Part shown: one piece after another, positions 46,705 through 60,250 of the stretch
Numbering within the stretch: the stretch's first letter is position 1
How the letters are laid out: the number at the start of each line of letters is the position of its first letter
Assembly: GCF_003265705.1 (NCBI RefSeq)
Contig: NW_020312867.1
Coordinates: 4,801,307-4,865,306 of the forward strand
Reading direction: 5' to 3'
Origin: Callorhinus ursinus
Lineage: Eukaryota > Chordata > Mammalia > Carnivora > Otariidae
DNA: 64,000 nt
Made by a program: the position numbers and the translations under genes
Notes under the pieces: model-generated
The model's input: only the letters and a program-made list of their open reading frames with translations
What the model was told of the DNA's origin: nothing
The model's database searches: none

Positions 46705-47510
46705 GAACCAGGCCTATTGTTTGCCTTATAACTGCTGGCCTTGCTGGGGTTCCACCTCTCTTCCCCCAAGAGCAAATGGCACCAACTTTGAGATGGTTTT
46801 GTTAATGTCCCCCACTTACTCCCCAGAGCTAGTCACTCTGTCTTTGGCCTCTGGTGCATCCCTCATACTGTTGTAAGTGTGGCAGAAGGAATTGAGAAGC
46901 CCCTTCTCAAGCCCTGGTCATGATAGAAGTACACAGGAGATACCCACAGGGAACCGTGAGCTCAGGGGTTTTGGAACTGCTCACTCAGTCAGTCCTTACT
47001 TGGGTTGGAAGTCAGCAATGGTGGTCACAAAGTGCATGCACTTTACCATCTAGGCCCTCACCTGGCCTATGGACTTGGTACACATGTTCTTAGTTTACTG
47101 GTTCACTGGTTCCTCAGCCCATGACAGATGAGAATGAACTATATCAAAGAACAGGGAGGAACTTTTGGGAGTTTGATGCCCCTGAGAGCCCACCTTAGTG
47201 CTGGGCATTCTCTTATTTAAGAGGTTTCACAGAACAATGAAGTTAGTACTTTAAATTTCTATTTTACAGAGGTTAGAATATACCGTTAAGGGACAGCCAA
47301 AAAAGGATAAGAGAAGTGACAGCCAGAGGTTGAGAGAGGCCAGAGAATCATTAAAAGCAGGCATAGATCTACCACCTCTTTGTAATATGATGGTTCCTAT
47401 CACAACCCTGGATCAAAAAGATTAATTTGGTTTATAATGTTTAATTAATGTTTATAATGTTAAAAGAGAGCAGGAAGGTGGGTAAATAAAAATTTTGGTG
47501 CCTAAAAGAA
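46705..47510 (+). other. AHCY: AHCY 3' UTR
   Basis: About 800 bases of non-coding DNA lie between the stop codon and the best polyadenylation signal, which makes the total mRNA length agree with the known 2.2 kb. An ATTAAA at 47350-47355 could serve as an earlier alternative site. No repeat is evident in this stretch. Confidence 0.7.
47485..47490 (+). terminator. AHCY: Likely AHCY polyadenylation signal
   Basis: This AATAAA is the first canonical hexamer after the AHCY stop codon, about 780 bases downstream. Cleavage would fall near 47505-47510. Confidence 0.65.
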
Positions 47511-47699
47511 TTCTGAGCCTTTATTATATAGATAATCCACAGCCAACAATATATGGCATGAGTAAGAAGTAATAGTTGCATGCTGATGAAGACAAGGGGT
47601 TGTCGGCAGTGTGGGGTGATAAAGGCTGCAGGCAAATCCTTGGACTTGGAAGAATGGGTAAAGCGAAGAGAGAATTCTGTCTCTTGAGGTATGTCTTGT

Positions 47700-47870
47700 A
47701 AACAGCCTGGTTTTTAACCTAATTTATCATTTAATAGGTGAATTTAGCCCACTTATATTTACTGTAATCCATGTTCAAATTTTTTCCTCTACCTTATATT
47801 TTTGTGTGTTCCATTCATATTTTCTTTTCCTCCCCCTTTATACTTTGGGTTGATCCAGTGCTACTTGGGG
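47700..47870 (-). mobile_element. Antisense L1 ORF2 scrap
   Basis: AATAGGTGAATTTAGCCCAC and TTTATATTTACTGTAATCC-like words resemble reversed L1 ORF2. Confidence 0.45.
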
Positions 47871-47884
47871 GGGGGAGCTATTAT

Positions 47885-48060
47885 TTATTGAGCATCTATT
47901 GGATGCTAGGTGCTTCGTAATTGATTTTCTTTATTCTCACAATAAGCTTAGTAATAATGTTACCCTAATTTTATAGTCGAGAGTGGAGACTCAGATTAAA
48001 TGTCTTTCCTAAAGTCCCACAGTTTATAAGAGGCCACTTACAGGAAATTGAGGTCCCTCC
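47885..48060 (-). repeat. MIR/L2-like ancient repeat
   Basis: TTATTGAGCATCTATTGGAT, TATTCTCACAATAAGCTTAG and TAAAGTCCCACAGTTTATAA show the pattern. Confidence 0.5.
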
Positions 48061-50010
48061 TATTTGCTGAAATGGTCATATATTGAACTCTGTGCTGGTC
48101 TTGGAAGTCAAGAACCCACCTGGAAAGGGTAACTGGAGCCTATTCTAAGGGTCATTCACTGGATGGAGGGCCTGATGGGGCTATTGGGATATTTGAGACC
48201 TGACCCTAGCCTTCTGGTATCTCAAGCTAGAGGGAGAATGCCCTTAAAAAACAGCTTTGCCATCTGCTGGCATTCCTTTTTCTCTGCCCAGCTTTCGAGT
48301 TCAGTCCCTGGCAGTAAGAGGAGAAAGGCAGCAGGGAAGAGGTGATGCTTGAAATGGATTTGGAAAGAACTGATGATCTTTAACAGGAGGAATTGATGCC
48401 GAGGGCATTCCGGGCAGAAGAACAGCTTAAGCAAGAGTGAGTTGAGGGGATGGGGTAGGAAAGAGTTGTTTGGCTGTAGTTGGGGGGAGTCCTGAGGTCA
48501 AGGGCTCGAAAGGTGGCCTGGAGGATAGGAAGGAAAGGCTTTGAACACTAAGGTGAGATTGCTGGTTTTAATCCTTGAGCTGCGCAGGCTCCTGAAATGT
48601 CCCTACTTGACTGAACATTCCACAAATGTGGTTTGTTCATGTTTGTATTCTCAGCCTCCGGCTATGAGGTGGTATTATTATTCCCATGTTACTAATGAGG
48701 ACAGAGGTTCAGAGAGGCCAAGTAGCCTGACTCCAGATCATACAATACGTTGTATGCATATATGACACGACTCCACTGTAATGTAAATAATTTTACGAAT
48801 TTTGGTACTTCAACGATTACCAGTAACAAATGACATAGGACCCACTTCTCAACTGATTGCGACACCAGTGGTCAGACAGATCCATTACCATGCCCACTGC
48901 TGTTTCTTGCATACCTAATTGTCCATCAGGCATTGTGCTAAGGAAGTGCTTACTTACTCCTTGTGATAACCTTGTAGGGACTTGAATTCCTGTTTTGCAG
49001 ATCAGGAAACAGGCTCTGAAAGGAGCCATGAGAGTGAACTGGCTTTTGTTACTAGGTAGGATTCTGAGCCCCGATCCAAGCCCTATCCATACCCACAGGC
49101 CCAGGTTTAGGACTGCCCAACATTTGGATCAGTAACTCTGGAACTGTAATACAGATCCCCTAAAGGCAAGACTTCCACCAGAGAATGCTGCCCACAGCAC
49201 CCACCTCAGCAACTCTACCATGGTGGTCTTTGGGACAATGACCTCTCAGTGGAAAAGAGGGGCAGGCCACTGTTCCTCTGAGCCGGAGAGGTTAGACACT
49301 TTGGCTCACATGGCAGTCATGCTGCTCCCTCCAAGAAGCCCCTGCCTTTGTGTAAGCACATTCCCTTCCCTCAAGGCTGCCTCCTTCCAGACCTAGAAAA
49401 TAACCTTTCTAGAGTTCCCTCCTGTGACATCCCATGCAGTCCCCCACCTCCAGTCTCCCAGGAGTTCTGGTTTCTGTTATCCGGGCCTTTTTTTCCTCTT
49501 TCCTGTTTGGAAATGTCCTGCCAGTTCTTAGAATCTTTCTTCTGAAACACCCTCTCCTACACTGTGTATAAGTATCTTTCGAGCAACATCCTCACTAAGA
49601 CACAAATGTTTGTACACTTACATGTAGAAATGGGGATGGCCTCAGGTAAACTCAATAAAACTACACTGTGTATAAAAACAACCCCCTCCTTTTACATCTG
49701 GTCTCAGCCTTGCCTCTGATCTCAGGTCTGCTAATCTGTCACATGTCTAACACTGACCAGGTACCTACAATGAAAGATGATGTGTCTCCTATGTCCCCAA
49801 TCCCCACTCCTGATGTCTGGGCTCCACCATCAAAGCTTCATGGGGAGAGAAGGAATTGGCCAAGGGTCCTGTAGTATCTAACCTGGCCATGGCTGTTTCC
49901 GCACCCCCCCCCCCGCCCCCAGGTAATGGAGAAAGGAGGTTAAGGCATTTGGGGGTTGGGTGGGGGTTGTGGAGCAGGGGGCTGGGCTTTGAAAGGAGGA
50001 GACATGGGTC
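48061..50010. other. Unique intergenic DNA downstream of AHCY
   Basis: MIR/L2-like pieces lie at about 48640-48760 and 48890-49070 (reversed; CATTGTGCTAAGGAAGTGCT, GCAGATCAGGAAACAGGCTC). A C-run lies at 49902-49920. No exon was recognised. Confidence 0.4.
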
Positions 50011-51005
50011 TGCTGTTAACACCATGTGACTTGGGGCAGGGACGAGTATCTACCTCAGGTGGCTGTTTTGAGGGTCAAATGATGTAACATGTATGAAGAG
50101 TTTCATGTCAAGTTTTTAGTGTTGTGTCAAGCACAGTGGGTGTGAGGGAGCAGTTTTGAGGGCAGAGAATTTAGAATATTTGGAAAATTAGACAACACTT
50201 TAGAAAAAAATCATAGGCTCTTAGAACCAGGAAAGGCCTTAGAGCATCTATAGAGTCAAATCCAGCATTTGTATATGGAGAAGTCGAGGCTCAGAGAGCT
50301 TAAGTGACACTCAGAGTCATCCTGCAGATCCAGGTGTCCAGCTTGCCTCCAGATCGGAGCTCTTCCCCGGATACCACCCAGGCCCCTCTGCCCACATCTG
50401 TGTGTTGACAGGGCCCTACTAGGCTGGGGTCTAGCTGGCATCCTTTTCAAGTTGTGTTGGGCATGAGTAATGAGCTTGGAGGGGTCATGTGGGCCTGTTG
50501 ATACCAGTGGGAACTAGAAGAGACAGCAGGCAGGGGTCACCACTGTGTTTTGGGGTGGTCCAAAGTTTCAGGGAAACTCAGGAATCCAGATTCTTATTCC
50601 TGAGACCCACTCAGGACTACCCCAGGGGACCCGGATAGGAAACCTGCTTGAAGTGATGGAGGCAGCCAGGGGCACTGATGTGATCCAGGCCTTGTCAGTC
50701 AGCTTCAGTCCCTTCCTCATCTATCCGCTCTCCAAACTGGCTCAAGGACAGGCACATGGCTCAAGTAGGTCCAGACTCAACTGCAGGGCTTTAGGACTTT
50801 TACTAGAAATCCGGTGTGTGCAATGTAGAACATTGTCCAACAGCGACCCCTGGAGCTTACTATGGGCTGCCTGGACCCAGGGAGAGCTGTGCTTGTTCCC
50901 AGACACCCCCAGGACTACCACTTTCTCTCCCAGGCTGGGGGAGTTACAATCTCACAGGGGTCCCAAAGGTCCCAAGTGCTAGGCAGTATGCTTTTTATTT
51001 TTATT
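50011..51005. other. Unique intergenic DNA with MIR traces
   Basis: An MIR-like piece lies at 50020-50140 and a reversed one at about 50200-50350 (TCGAGGCTCAGAGAGCTTAA). The 145-codon frame at 50545-50982 has no recognisable domain. Confidence 0.4.
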
Positions 51006-51009
51006 TTTA

Positions 51010-51201
51010 TTTTTTTTAAAGATTTTATTTATGTATTTGACAGAGAGACAGTGAGAGAGGGAACACAAGCAGGGGGAGTGGGAGAGGGAGAAGCAGGCTT
51101 CCCGCGGAGCAGGGAGCCCGATGTGGGGCTCGATCCCAGGACCCTGGGATCATGACCTGAGCTGAAGGCAGACGCTTAACGACTGAAACACCCAGGCGCC
51201 C
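51010..51201 (-). mobile_element. CAN SINE
   Basis: Reversed copy; TAGGCAGTATGCTTTTT on both sides. Confidence 0.95.
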
Positions 51202-51427
51202 TTAGGCAGTATGCTTTTTCTGACAACTGCCATAAGTACAGTTGGTACCTAAGGCCGGTCTGCCTGCACTCACACTTGTTCTCATACTTGCTCTATTAAA
51301 AGGGAGAGAAACAGGTGGGTGGGAACATACCCCTACAGTGTGTCCAACAGAAGGCCTTGCCTCAGCATGTCTCCTTTGCTACTAACTGCTGGCTTAAGGG
51401 TAACTCCAGTAAAGCCTCTTCCCTAAC

Positions 51428-51600
51428 CCAGTGGCTCTTAACCTTAGTGTGCATCAGAACCACGTAGTGGGCTTATTAAAACAGATTGTTGGGCCTACCC
51501 CCAGAGCTTCTGATTCAGTAGGTCTGGGATCAGGCCCTACAATTTGCATTTCTAACAAGTTCCCAGGTGATGCCTATGCTGTATAGCAATCGTTGTACAA
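51428..51600 (+). mobile_element. MER5A (hAT-Charlie non-autonomous DNA transposon)
   Basis: CAGTGGCTCTTAACCTTAGT at one end, then CAGAGCTTCTGATTCAGTAG and ATTTGCATTTCTAACAAGTT near the other. These are the classic MER5A landmarks; orientation relative to the reference consensus was not fixed. Confidence 0.85.
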
Positions 51601-52765
51601 TTTGCCTCTGTGCCGGTTGCACGGCAGATGGCACCTATGGAAGAGACCCACCTGTCCCGAAGATGGAGAAAAGGCACGCTCTTCAGTGGGGCTGCCAGGC
51701 TTGGTAATGATGTGAACTCAGACCTGCTTCTTTGCCCCAACTAGGGGAAGCCTACCTGAGGGTGACAGCAACACAGACTTGGGAGACAGAGTGACACATT
51801 CCAGAGGACCTGAATCTAGACTTTATGCTAACTAGAAATACCCTCTGGACTTTTTAGTGATGTGAACAACAACAAAGTTCCCTTTTTCTTTTAGCCTGTT
51901 TGAACTAGGTTGCTGTCTCTGGCAATTTCAAGGGTCTTGCTGAGGTGGAGAAGATAGAAATGACACCAGGTTGTAGGAAAATAACAGAAAATGGGAAAAG
52001 GCCTTTAGGCTGAATCTGCTATAAAGTGTTGGCTCCAGGGAGATAGAATCTCATACCTGGCTTGCAGTGGCCTACGGCTTAAGGTGGGCTGGATGTGAAT
52101 CAGCAGTGAGGTGTAAGGTCTACACATAATACTTAGCCTTTCTGAGCCCCAGTTCCCTTATTTATAATACCTACCTCAGGAAGTAAATTTGGGAGCTTGG
52201 GTATCATCCAGGCACAAAGTAGCTGCTCAATCATTTATCACTGTTAGTGTGACATTATGATAATTGCAGAGCACATGGTCTCAGGCTGTAAGAAGCAGCT
52301 CTGGGTCTGTGGCAAAAGTGAGGAAACAAACTTAGAGGCATCCTGGGGAGAGGGGGTATGTCTCAGGGCCTCCAGAGGTGTCAGCAAGTGCAGGTTTCCA
52401 TGATTCTGGCTTGAGTGAAACTACTGAAGATTCGTTGGGGTATTGGGCCTTCAGGGGTAGGGGGGTGGGGGATGCTCTGTCAAATGGACATCAACTGATT
52501 CCTAGATAATTTTAAGACGGGAGAACAGGCTGCTTTGGGATTCCAAAAGGTCAGCCTTTGGCTCATCAGTGAATTGACTGTCCCCTTCCCCTCATTAAGT
52601 CCCCCCCAACACTTTATTTCCCAGCTCTCCAGGGTTAGCACCTCTGTCCCTCCCCACCAGGCCCCATTTCTACTTTTCCTTTGCAACCTCTGACATGCAT
52701 ACATATGCAGAATTCCAGATGTTGATAGATATTGGGATAAATAATGAGAGGGGAAAAGATAAAAG
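51601..52765. other. Unique intergenic DNA with an MIR
   Basis: An MIR lies at about 52080-52260 (GAGCCCCAGTTCCCTTATTT, CAGGCACAAAGTAGCTGCTC). Otherwise nothing is recognised. Confidence 0.4.
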
Positions 52766-52769
52766 AGAA

Positions 52770-54134
52770 GAAAAAATAAAAGTAGCAGAAAGAGAAATGA
52801 AGAAAATCCCCATTTGGAATGGCATCAAAGGGTATAAAATGCCTAGGAATAAACTTAACCAAGGAGATGAAAGACCTGTACTCTAAAAACTATAAAACAT
52901 TGATGAAAAAAACTGAAGATGACACAAATGGAAAGCATTCCATGCTCATGGATTGGAAGAATATTGTTAAAATGTCCATACTACCCAAGAAATCTACAGA
53001 TTTAATGCAATCTCTATCAAAAAACCAATAGCATTTTTCAGAGAACTAGAACAATCCTAAAATTTGTATGAAACTACAAAAGACCCCAAATAGCCAAAGC
53101 AATCTTGAAAAAGAACAAAATTGGAGGTATCACAATCCTAGATTTCAAGATATACTACAAATCTGTAGTAATCAAAATAGTATGGCGTTGGCACAGAAAC
53201 AGATGCATAAATCAGTGGAACAGAAGAGCCCAGGAATAAACCCATGATTATATGGTCACTCTTCAAAAAAGGAGGCAAGAAAATGCAATGGAAAAAAAAG
53301 TCTCCAACAAAGGCGTTGAGAAAACTGGACAGCTACTTGCAAAAGAATGAAACAACCACTTTCTTCCACCACCACACACACACCACACAAACAACCTCAA
53401 AATGGATGAAAGATCTAAATGTGAGACCTGAAACCATCAAAATCCTAGAAGAGAGCATAGGCAGTAATTTCTCTGGCATCAGCTGTAGCAACATTTTTCT
53501 AGATATGTCTCCCGAGGCAAGGGAAACAAAAGCAAAAATAAACTATTGGGACTACATCAAAATAAAAGTCTCCTGCACAGCAAAGGGAACAACCAATAAA
53601 ACTAAAGGATAACCTACTGAATGGGAGAAGATATTTGCAAATGACATATCCAATAAAGGGTTAGTATCCAAAATATATAAAGAACTTACAGAGGTCAACA
53701 ACAAAAACACCAACCCAATTTTTTAAATGGGCATAAAACATGAACAAACACATGAAAAGATGCTCAGTATCACTCATCATCAGGGAAATATAAATCAAAA
53801 CCACAATGAGCTATCACCTCACACCTGTCAGAATGGCTAAAATAAACACAAAAAACGAGTGTTGCCAAGAATGTGGAGAAAAAGGAACTCTTGTGCACCG
53901 TTGGTGGGAATGCAAACTGATGCAGTAGCCACTGTGGAGGTTCCTCAAAATATTCAAAATAGAATTACCACATAAATCCAGTAATCCTACTACTCAGTAT
54001 TTACCCAAAGACTACAAAAACCCAATTCAAAAGGATATTGCACCCCTATATTTTATTGCAGCATTATTTACAATAGTCGTATTATGGAAGCAGCCCAAGT
54101 GTCCATCAATAAATGAATAGATAAAGAAGATACG

Positions 54135-54171
<37 letters not shown>

Positions 54172-54580
54172 AGAATATTACTAAGCCATAAAAAAGAATA
54201 AAATCTTGGCATTTGCAACAACATGAATGGATCTAGAGGGTTAAATGCTAAGTGAAATAAATCAGAGGGAGACAAATGCCATATGACTTCACTCATATGT
54301 GGAATTTAAGAAACAAAACAAAAAAGAGACAACCCAAAAAACAGCCTCTTGACTATAGAGAACAAACTGGTGGTTACCTGAGTGGAGGTTAGTGGGGGGG
54401 GGGGGGAAACGGGTGCAACAGGTGATGGGGATTAAGAGTAACCTTATTTTGATGAGCACTGAGGAATATATAGAATTGTTGAATCACTATATTGTACACC
54501 TGAAACTAATATAACACTGTAGGTTAACTATACTGGAATTAAAATTTTTTAAAAATTAAAAAAATAAATTTGACTGAGAT
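52770..54580 (+). mobile_element. 5'-truncated L1, distal ORF2 and 3' UTR
   Basis: Readable pieces of the ORF2 C-terminal part appear in shifting frames (52819-53031, with GIKCLGINLTKEMKDLYSKN; 53400-53612, with [10 protein letters not shown]). The carnivoran L1 3' UTR follows, with AACTGTATATTG-like words: TATTGTACACCTGAAACTAA and GGTTAACTATACTGGAATTA, and an A-rich tail near 54545-54595. Frameshifts make it inactive. Confidence 0.9.
54136..54170. repeat. (CA)n microsatellite
   Basis: About 17 CA units inside the L1 at 52770-54580. Confidence 0.95.
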
Positions 54581-54908
54581 TGAATTTTTATTAAAAAGAG
54601 AGGGGGAGGGAGAGAGAGAGAGAAAGGGAGAGAGAAAACTTTTCAAGAAAACTTGGGGAGGAATCAGCTCACCCAATGGCTTACAGATGTGATCTCACCA
54701 AATTAGATGACTTGGAAAAGTTATTTTTTTATCATCATCATTTTCATTATATTGGTATTTCTGCAGTTGTCTTTTATTATTGTTCTGGCAGTTTATACAG
54801 CCACTGGGTCCAGGAATTCTAAAGAGGAGTTCTGGACAGTGTGGAAACCTTCAGGAGCTTAAGCTATTTGCTGGGCTCCCCAGGCAATAAGAAAGCATCA
54901 CCACCACC

Positions 54909-54942
<34 letters not shown>

Positions 54943-57900
54943 TCAATCACCATCATCACCATTAGGTGGTGCCACCTCCCAGATTCTACAACTCCCATAG
55001 CCAGTTGGGAGAGCTGGCAACAGGAACTGTCTCTCTGCAAGCCATTAAGGGAAAGCTTTCTGGAGTGAACATAAGCATTTGATGATTTTTACCAATAAAA
55101 CAAAGGACATTCCTGCCCCACCTTCAACCCCTTCAACACACACACCCCACCCCCATTGTAACTGTATTTGGTTCATGGAAGAAGAAAGAGGTGAGCAAGT
55201 TTATTTCAGGCTAATCTGGAATTTACTACAAATAATTTGGCTAATTCAGTTAAAATCAAATTATTTTCTTCCCCTATCCTGTCCCCTTCACACATAGAAA
55301 TTAGCTCTTGAAGTCAGAATCCTCTATAAAGTTCCTGTGGTATGACTGGGGGTTAACATCCTGACAGCGGGTGGAGATGCTACATCTGCGGTTGTTCATG
55401 CAGATGAAGGATCTTATAATAAGGAGCCAAAGATTGCCAATTAGGTTGGCCTATGGTCCACAATCCAGGAAGGGGTTTGAGGCCCTGAAGGTCATGGTTT
55501 TTGAAGAACATTACTTCTGTAGAACCATAAGCTTCAATTTCTACTTTTAAAAACATTGAAGACTTTAAGAAGATGTAAAGACTTGCATGTTTTATTATTG
55601 TTCTGGCAGTTTCTTCTTTTATTATTGCATCCAAATTCTAACACATTGGCGACCCCCTGGATCAGATTTTGAAATAAATTATTTGCCCTTTCTCTTTAAT
55701 AGAAGATTGTTTAGAGATCACAGGGGGAGCTGTTAAAACCTTTTTGCAGTAACTTCTCTGTGTGAGTTAGATCTTTCTCAGTACTGTGCAACCAAAACAA
55801 GACAGAAACAAACTGGTTGCTGAGGCTGACATAGGAGGCAACTGTTAATCTCGAACCCCAATTTCAAATTTTTGTGTGCATCATTATCATGTTTTACTAA
55901 CTTGAAACTGCTTTAATGTGTATTATATAATGAGGATCCGCCTTAAGATTTCAACTGAGGAAGGGTACGTCTTTAAAATTAAAGCAAAGCAAAGCAAACC
56001 ATTGCTTCAGATTATGTTGCAGAATTTCTGGAGATGGAAGTATCCTCAGAATGAATCTGGGGCAGCTCTCTCATAGTGACCAGCTGCAGATTTTACCCCC
56101 CAACAAGTTTATCTTTGATTTTTCTCTTGGAGAATTACCCCTCCTACATTACAAATAGGGTTTGTGGGACTGTTCATCAAAATGGACCGCACGTTCCCGG
56201 GCACCACTTCAGGTCAGTCAGAGCCTCTCTCCTGGGAATTGGAATTATGAGTGGTCCAATGCAAGAACTGAAGTGGTTGGAGCTGACTTGTCCTGTGGCC
56301 TTGTCCTGAAGACATTGTCTGCTGGTTTCTTTGACCTGGCTCTCTTAGCACCCCTTAAGGTACTGTCCTTTCTAAGGCCTGTCATATGGCTTTTCCTTTG
56401 ATTCTTTGAGGTTCCCAGGTCACTCCAGTAGATTACTGCCCCGCCTTTATTTTTTGCTTAGGGTAGGCAGAATTATTTCTGTTGTTTGCAATCATAACAC
56501 TGAATGATTTACTCTTCACTTTGCAAACAGGAAAGTGGTAAGTAGCATCAAGAAGTCAATAACTTGTCCAAGGCTATATTGTGAGAACTTTGGGCACAAG
56601 TTTAAGGCCATGTCCTAGAGGAAGAAATTATTCTGAATCAATAACCACAAAAGTAGAACAAATCTTCCCAGGACAGAGTTCACCCTGTGTCTGTATGAGA
56701 GACAGAAAGCAGATGTGTGTATGGGTCACGGAGGGGAGGACGAATGAATAATGCTGTGTTAACTTGGGGAGGGGCCGATCTTCACAATGCTGGAATCGTT
56801 AAGTCTGAGCCACGGATGCGTTTCAGTTCTGGTCATTCAGATAGGGTTTTGCAGAAGCTCAGAACCATGTTATCAGTATCCTAAGGTTTGAGGAAGAATT
56901 CTGAAAAGGTGGAGGAATCTTAGGATCTCAAGCTGAGGGAGGACTTGGGTGTATAAATAATTTACCAGGGATCTGAGACAAGGGAAGTGACAATTGAGAG
57001 TCTGAGGGAATAGACCATATATGCCGACAATGGTTCTAGCCTCTAATAAGGGACAATGGTTATAGTATTCACAGCACCTGGCACAATGCCTGGCACATGG
57101 TAGGTGCTCAATACACGTTTGCTAAATGAGCAAATGGGTTGGACTTCCATGTAGTTGTCTAGACCTAGCAGCCAAGTGATTTTGTCACTAATGGACTGGA
57201 TCTCTGGCTTTGCATTCCTGGCCTTATGCCTAGGGGCAAAATGGTGCCTGGTTGGTGCCTGTTTTCCAATGTCTGGAAAACACAGGTGCTGCAGCTGCAA
57301 CATGTTCCCAGTGTTCTCATTATGGATGACATTTCCTCAGTGGCAGCCGTGGTACAAACAAAGGGTTCTTGTCCTGTGGGTTTGTAGCCTAAATAACAAA
57401 ACAAAACAAGCAACTGACAGCTTTTCTCTCTGTGTATATGTGTGTTTCTTGCCTTTTTAAGGTATAGGAAGCACCAATATCTCAGATTTATAATGAGAAC
57501 AGCAAAAATGATTATTTCCCATTTTGCACACAAGTAAATGGAAGCCCAGAGAAACACAGAAACTTACTCGGTGTGCAGAACTGTGTCACCAGCCTAGCCT
57601 GGAGTGTCCACCTTTTTTCTTGTGCTCTATCCAGTCCAGGTCTGGGGTTTGCCTCCTCCATTCCCTACTGACTACATCACTACAGGCACAACCTGGGTCT
57701 CTGGTTGAGAAAAGGTCCTTGGAAAGGAGAGAGTTTTAAGGCATTTGAAAGATGGAAGGTTCCAAGTAGACAAGTGGGCCAGGAGAGGTGGTCTCACCTG
57801 TGCTCATCCTTGAGCCCCACTACCCTCATGTGTAAGGACAAAGAAACATGGTAGTTATCAGGGCTGAGGCAACTGCTCCACATTATTCTGTCACATAGGA

Positions 57901-58856
57901 TCTATCTTGTGCACAGGCTTTTTAAAAATCATCTTCTTAGGCCACCATTGTTTCCTGCTTCCTCTTTCTTGTTTATATTGATTTCTTGTTGGAAGAGCTC
58001 CAGTTGCTGGGGAGCACACATAGGTGACAGCTCAGCTTTTCTCCCTAGTGGCAGGGATGCTCCCAGCCATGCAGTGCAAAGTAGATGTTGTCATTTGGAG
58101 CCCTTGCCCCTCAAGCTTCCATGTGATCCCTGACCTTGGCTGGTCCTTCCTCATAGACCCTGCTCCCACCTCTACCCTCTCTCCCCCCAGTATCTCAGGT
58201 GCTTTTGCTTCCAGGGGCTTTCTAAAGATACAATGCTTCAGTTTCTCACAGATTCAAAGAATCTCTAAGGACAGAATTTCAGGCAACAGCTTGGGACATT
58301 TTAGGTGACAGCGCTTCTGATAAACCAGGACAAAGTTTGCTGCCAACTCACCAAGCCTAGGCTCATTGCCTGGTTACTGGGCTGACAGAGCTGGGGTGAG
58401 GAGTGAGGAAGTATTCCTGAACTCCTTCTTACTTGGGAGTACACACTCTGGACCATCAGGGTTAAAAATGCCTGGGACCAATGGTCAGTGTTCATTTTGC
58501 CTTGAAGTGGGAGAAATTCCTTCAGGCCCCAGAACCTCTGTAAACTCCTAGGAGAAAGGGAGGAGTGGGCACAAGTTGTACCTTTGTTTAGGAGCCTCCT
58601 AAAACTAGGATTCTCAGGCCAGAGACTTCTGGCTGCAGGGACCCATGTCACAACCAGCCACCCCAATTTCTATCTGCAGACTTCCCAGGACAGAAGGCCC
58701 AGTGAGACTGTGTAAGGAGTTTTAGCCTTTCTTGGTTTTCTTTTGGGGGGGGTCAGGGGAGCTTCTTAAAAGGGGGAAAGGGTAAGGGACTGGAGGGTCC
58801 TTAATGTTTATTTTCTGCCTAGCTGGTCTGCATTCCCTGGTTTTGGAGGCAGGGCA
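54581..58856. other. Intergenic DNA, mostly unassigned
   Basis: Holds the (CAC)n(ATC)n tract at 54896-54964 and a perfect 23-base direct repeat at 54772-54794 and 55590-55612. An MIR/L2-like piece lies at about 57040-57130 (CACCTGGCACAATGCCTGGC, GGTAGGTGCTCAATACACGT). Frames such as 57165-57557 and 58301-58666 have no recognised domain. Confidence 0.4.
54896..54964. repeat. (CAC)n(ATC)n compound microsatellite
   Basis: About eleven CAC units pass directly into about seven ATC units, then degenerate copies. It gives a poly-Pro/poly-Ser frame that is not a gene. Confidence 0.95.
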
Positions 58857-58960
58857 GAGAGCAAGATGGAGTCACTCATGTCAGTCAGGGGACTGTGTCA
58901 AGCAATGATGCAAGCAGCTAAGGGCACTGCAGCTGTAAGTCCAGTCACCTTAGGTCCTTT
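58857..58960 (+). mobile_element. 5' LTR fragment of an endogenous retrovirus
   Basis: AGAGAGCAAGATGG begins about 90 bases that closely match the start of the LTR at 62036 (shared ACTCATGTCA, TGCAAGCAGCTAAGGGCA, TTGCAGCT-like words). The similarity then stops, so most of the 5' LTR and the gag-pol region have been lost. Confidence 0.7.
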
Positions 58961-60250
58961 CACACCTACAGGGTATAAGACAGCTCAGTTGCTCCAACAC
59001 CATGCCTACCTATGACACATCTTTCTGCAAATTACTTAATATGATTGGCACATACAATGCTACCTTAATATCAAAATCTGAAGTCAACCTACATGACATA
59101 ACAAAGGAAGAGATCGTACCAATATGTCCATTATAACAATTATGTTCAATACATTTTTACTATCCTTTGATTAATAAAATCTCAATTGTGCAAGGAAAAT
59201 CAACAGCATGGTGGGAAACATTGGGAATTGATTTTAATGCAAATTTAGTGACACATATTGATCCAGGTATGCAACAATATTTCTTTTCATTGATCCAACC
59301 ATCAGATGCACAAGGCATGGAAAATACATGGTCAGCATAGCACCATATCTGTGAGAATATACCAGAACTGATTCCTCTATAGCAATTTACATAGCTAAAA
59401 GAGTCACCTTTGACAAATGTGCTGTACTACCCAATAGTTCAGGCCCATGTATTATTGAGAGAGGATGTTGGAATACTACACGGTGTATGAGAATTTGCCA
59501 TTGGAAGCCACAATGGACACATGACATTACCAACACAACACCAAAACTCAAGCCAAATATGTTTGAACCTAATTACTTAACCCTCTGAGAATTGTATACA
59601 AACCTATGCCACAGAGATTGGAAATAACCTTCCAAAAGGAACAACTCAATTTGTTCTATTTACAACCCGAATGTAAAATTTATGCCACAGAGCTAGCAAC
59701 AACCACCCATGAATGGCCCAACCAACCACCCGTCAATAGGATTGGAGTTAGAAAGCCTACAACCCTGGGTGGGGCTAGGCATTACCTCCAACTTAATTTT
59801 CTCTGGAATTCAGAAAGCAGACATCCAGACTCTTAAGCAGGAACTATCTGCATTAAAAAAACATGTGAACCCCTACTAAATCCAGTAGGATGTTTAGGTT
59901 CCAAGATCTCCTCAGCATTCAGAGAACCACATTCCATCGTCTCAACCATGCATGATTATCATGCCCACCAACTGGAATTTAACTATAACATTGACCATAA
60001 AGTTCAGGCCCTCCAGCAAAATTTACTTAATTTCAGACATTTCTACATAAGAGAACTAAAAAATAATTGCTGCAGAATCAATAACCTACTGGAGAGAGCA
60101 CAGAATGATATCAGAAGCATTTCCTGTAGCAGGAAAAAGTATTCTTCTGACTGGATGGAGTCTCTCTTACAATTAGATACCTCCAGACCACCAAGTTGTG
60201 ACAATACAGGACAATGTAAACTTTCATTGTTAAGACTTTTAGGGGGTCAG

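Noticed and set aside
52819..53612. Apparent protein-coding gene on the + strand
   Set aside because: The peptides are pieces of L1 ORF2 in shifted frames within a truncated element.
54841..55068. Open frame with poly-Pro and poly-Ser
   Set aside because: Produced by the (CAC)n(ATC)n microsatellite.
55380..55634. 84-codon minus-strand frame in unassigned DNA
   Set aside because: No domain or splice support; too short to claim.
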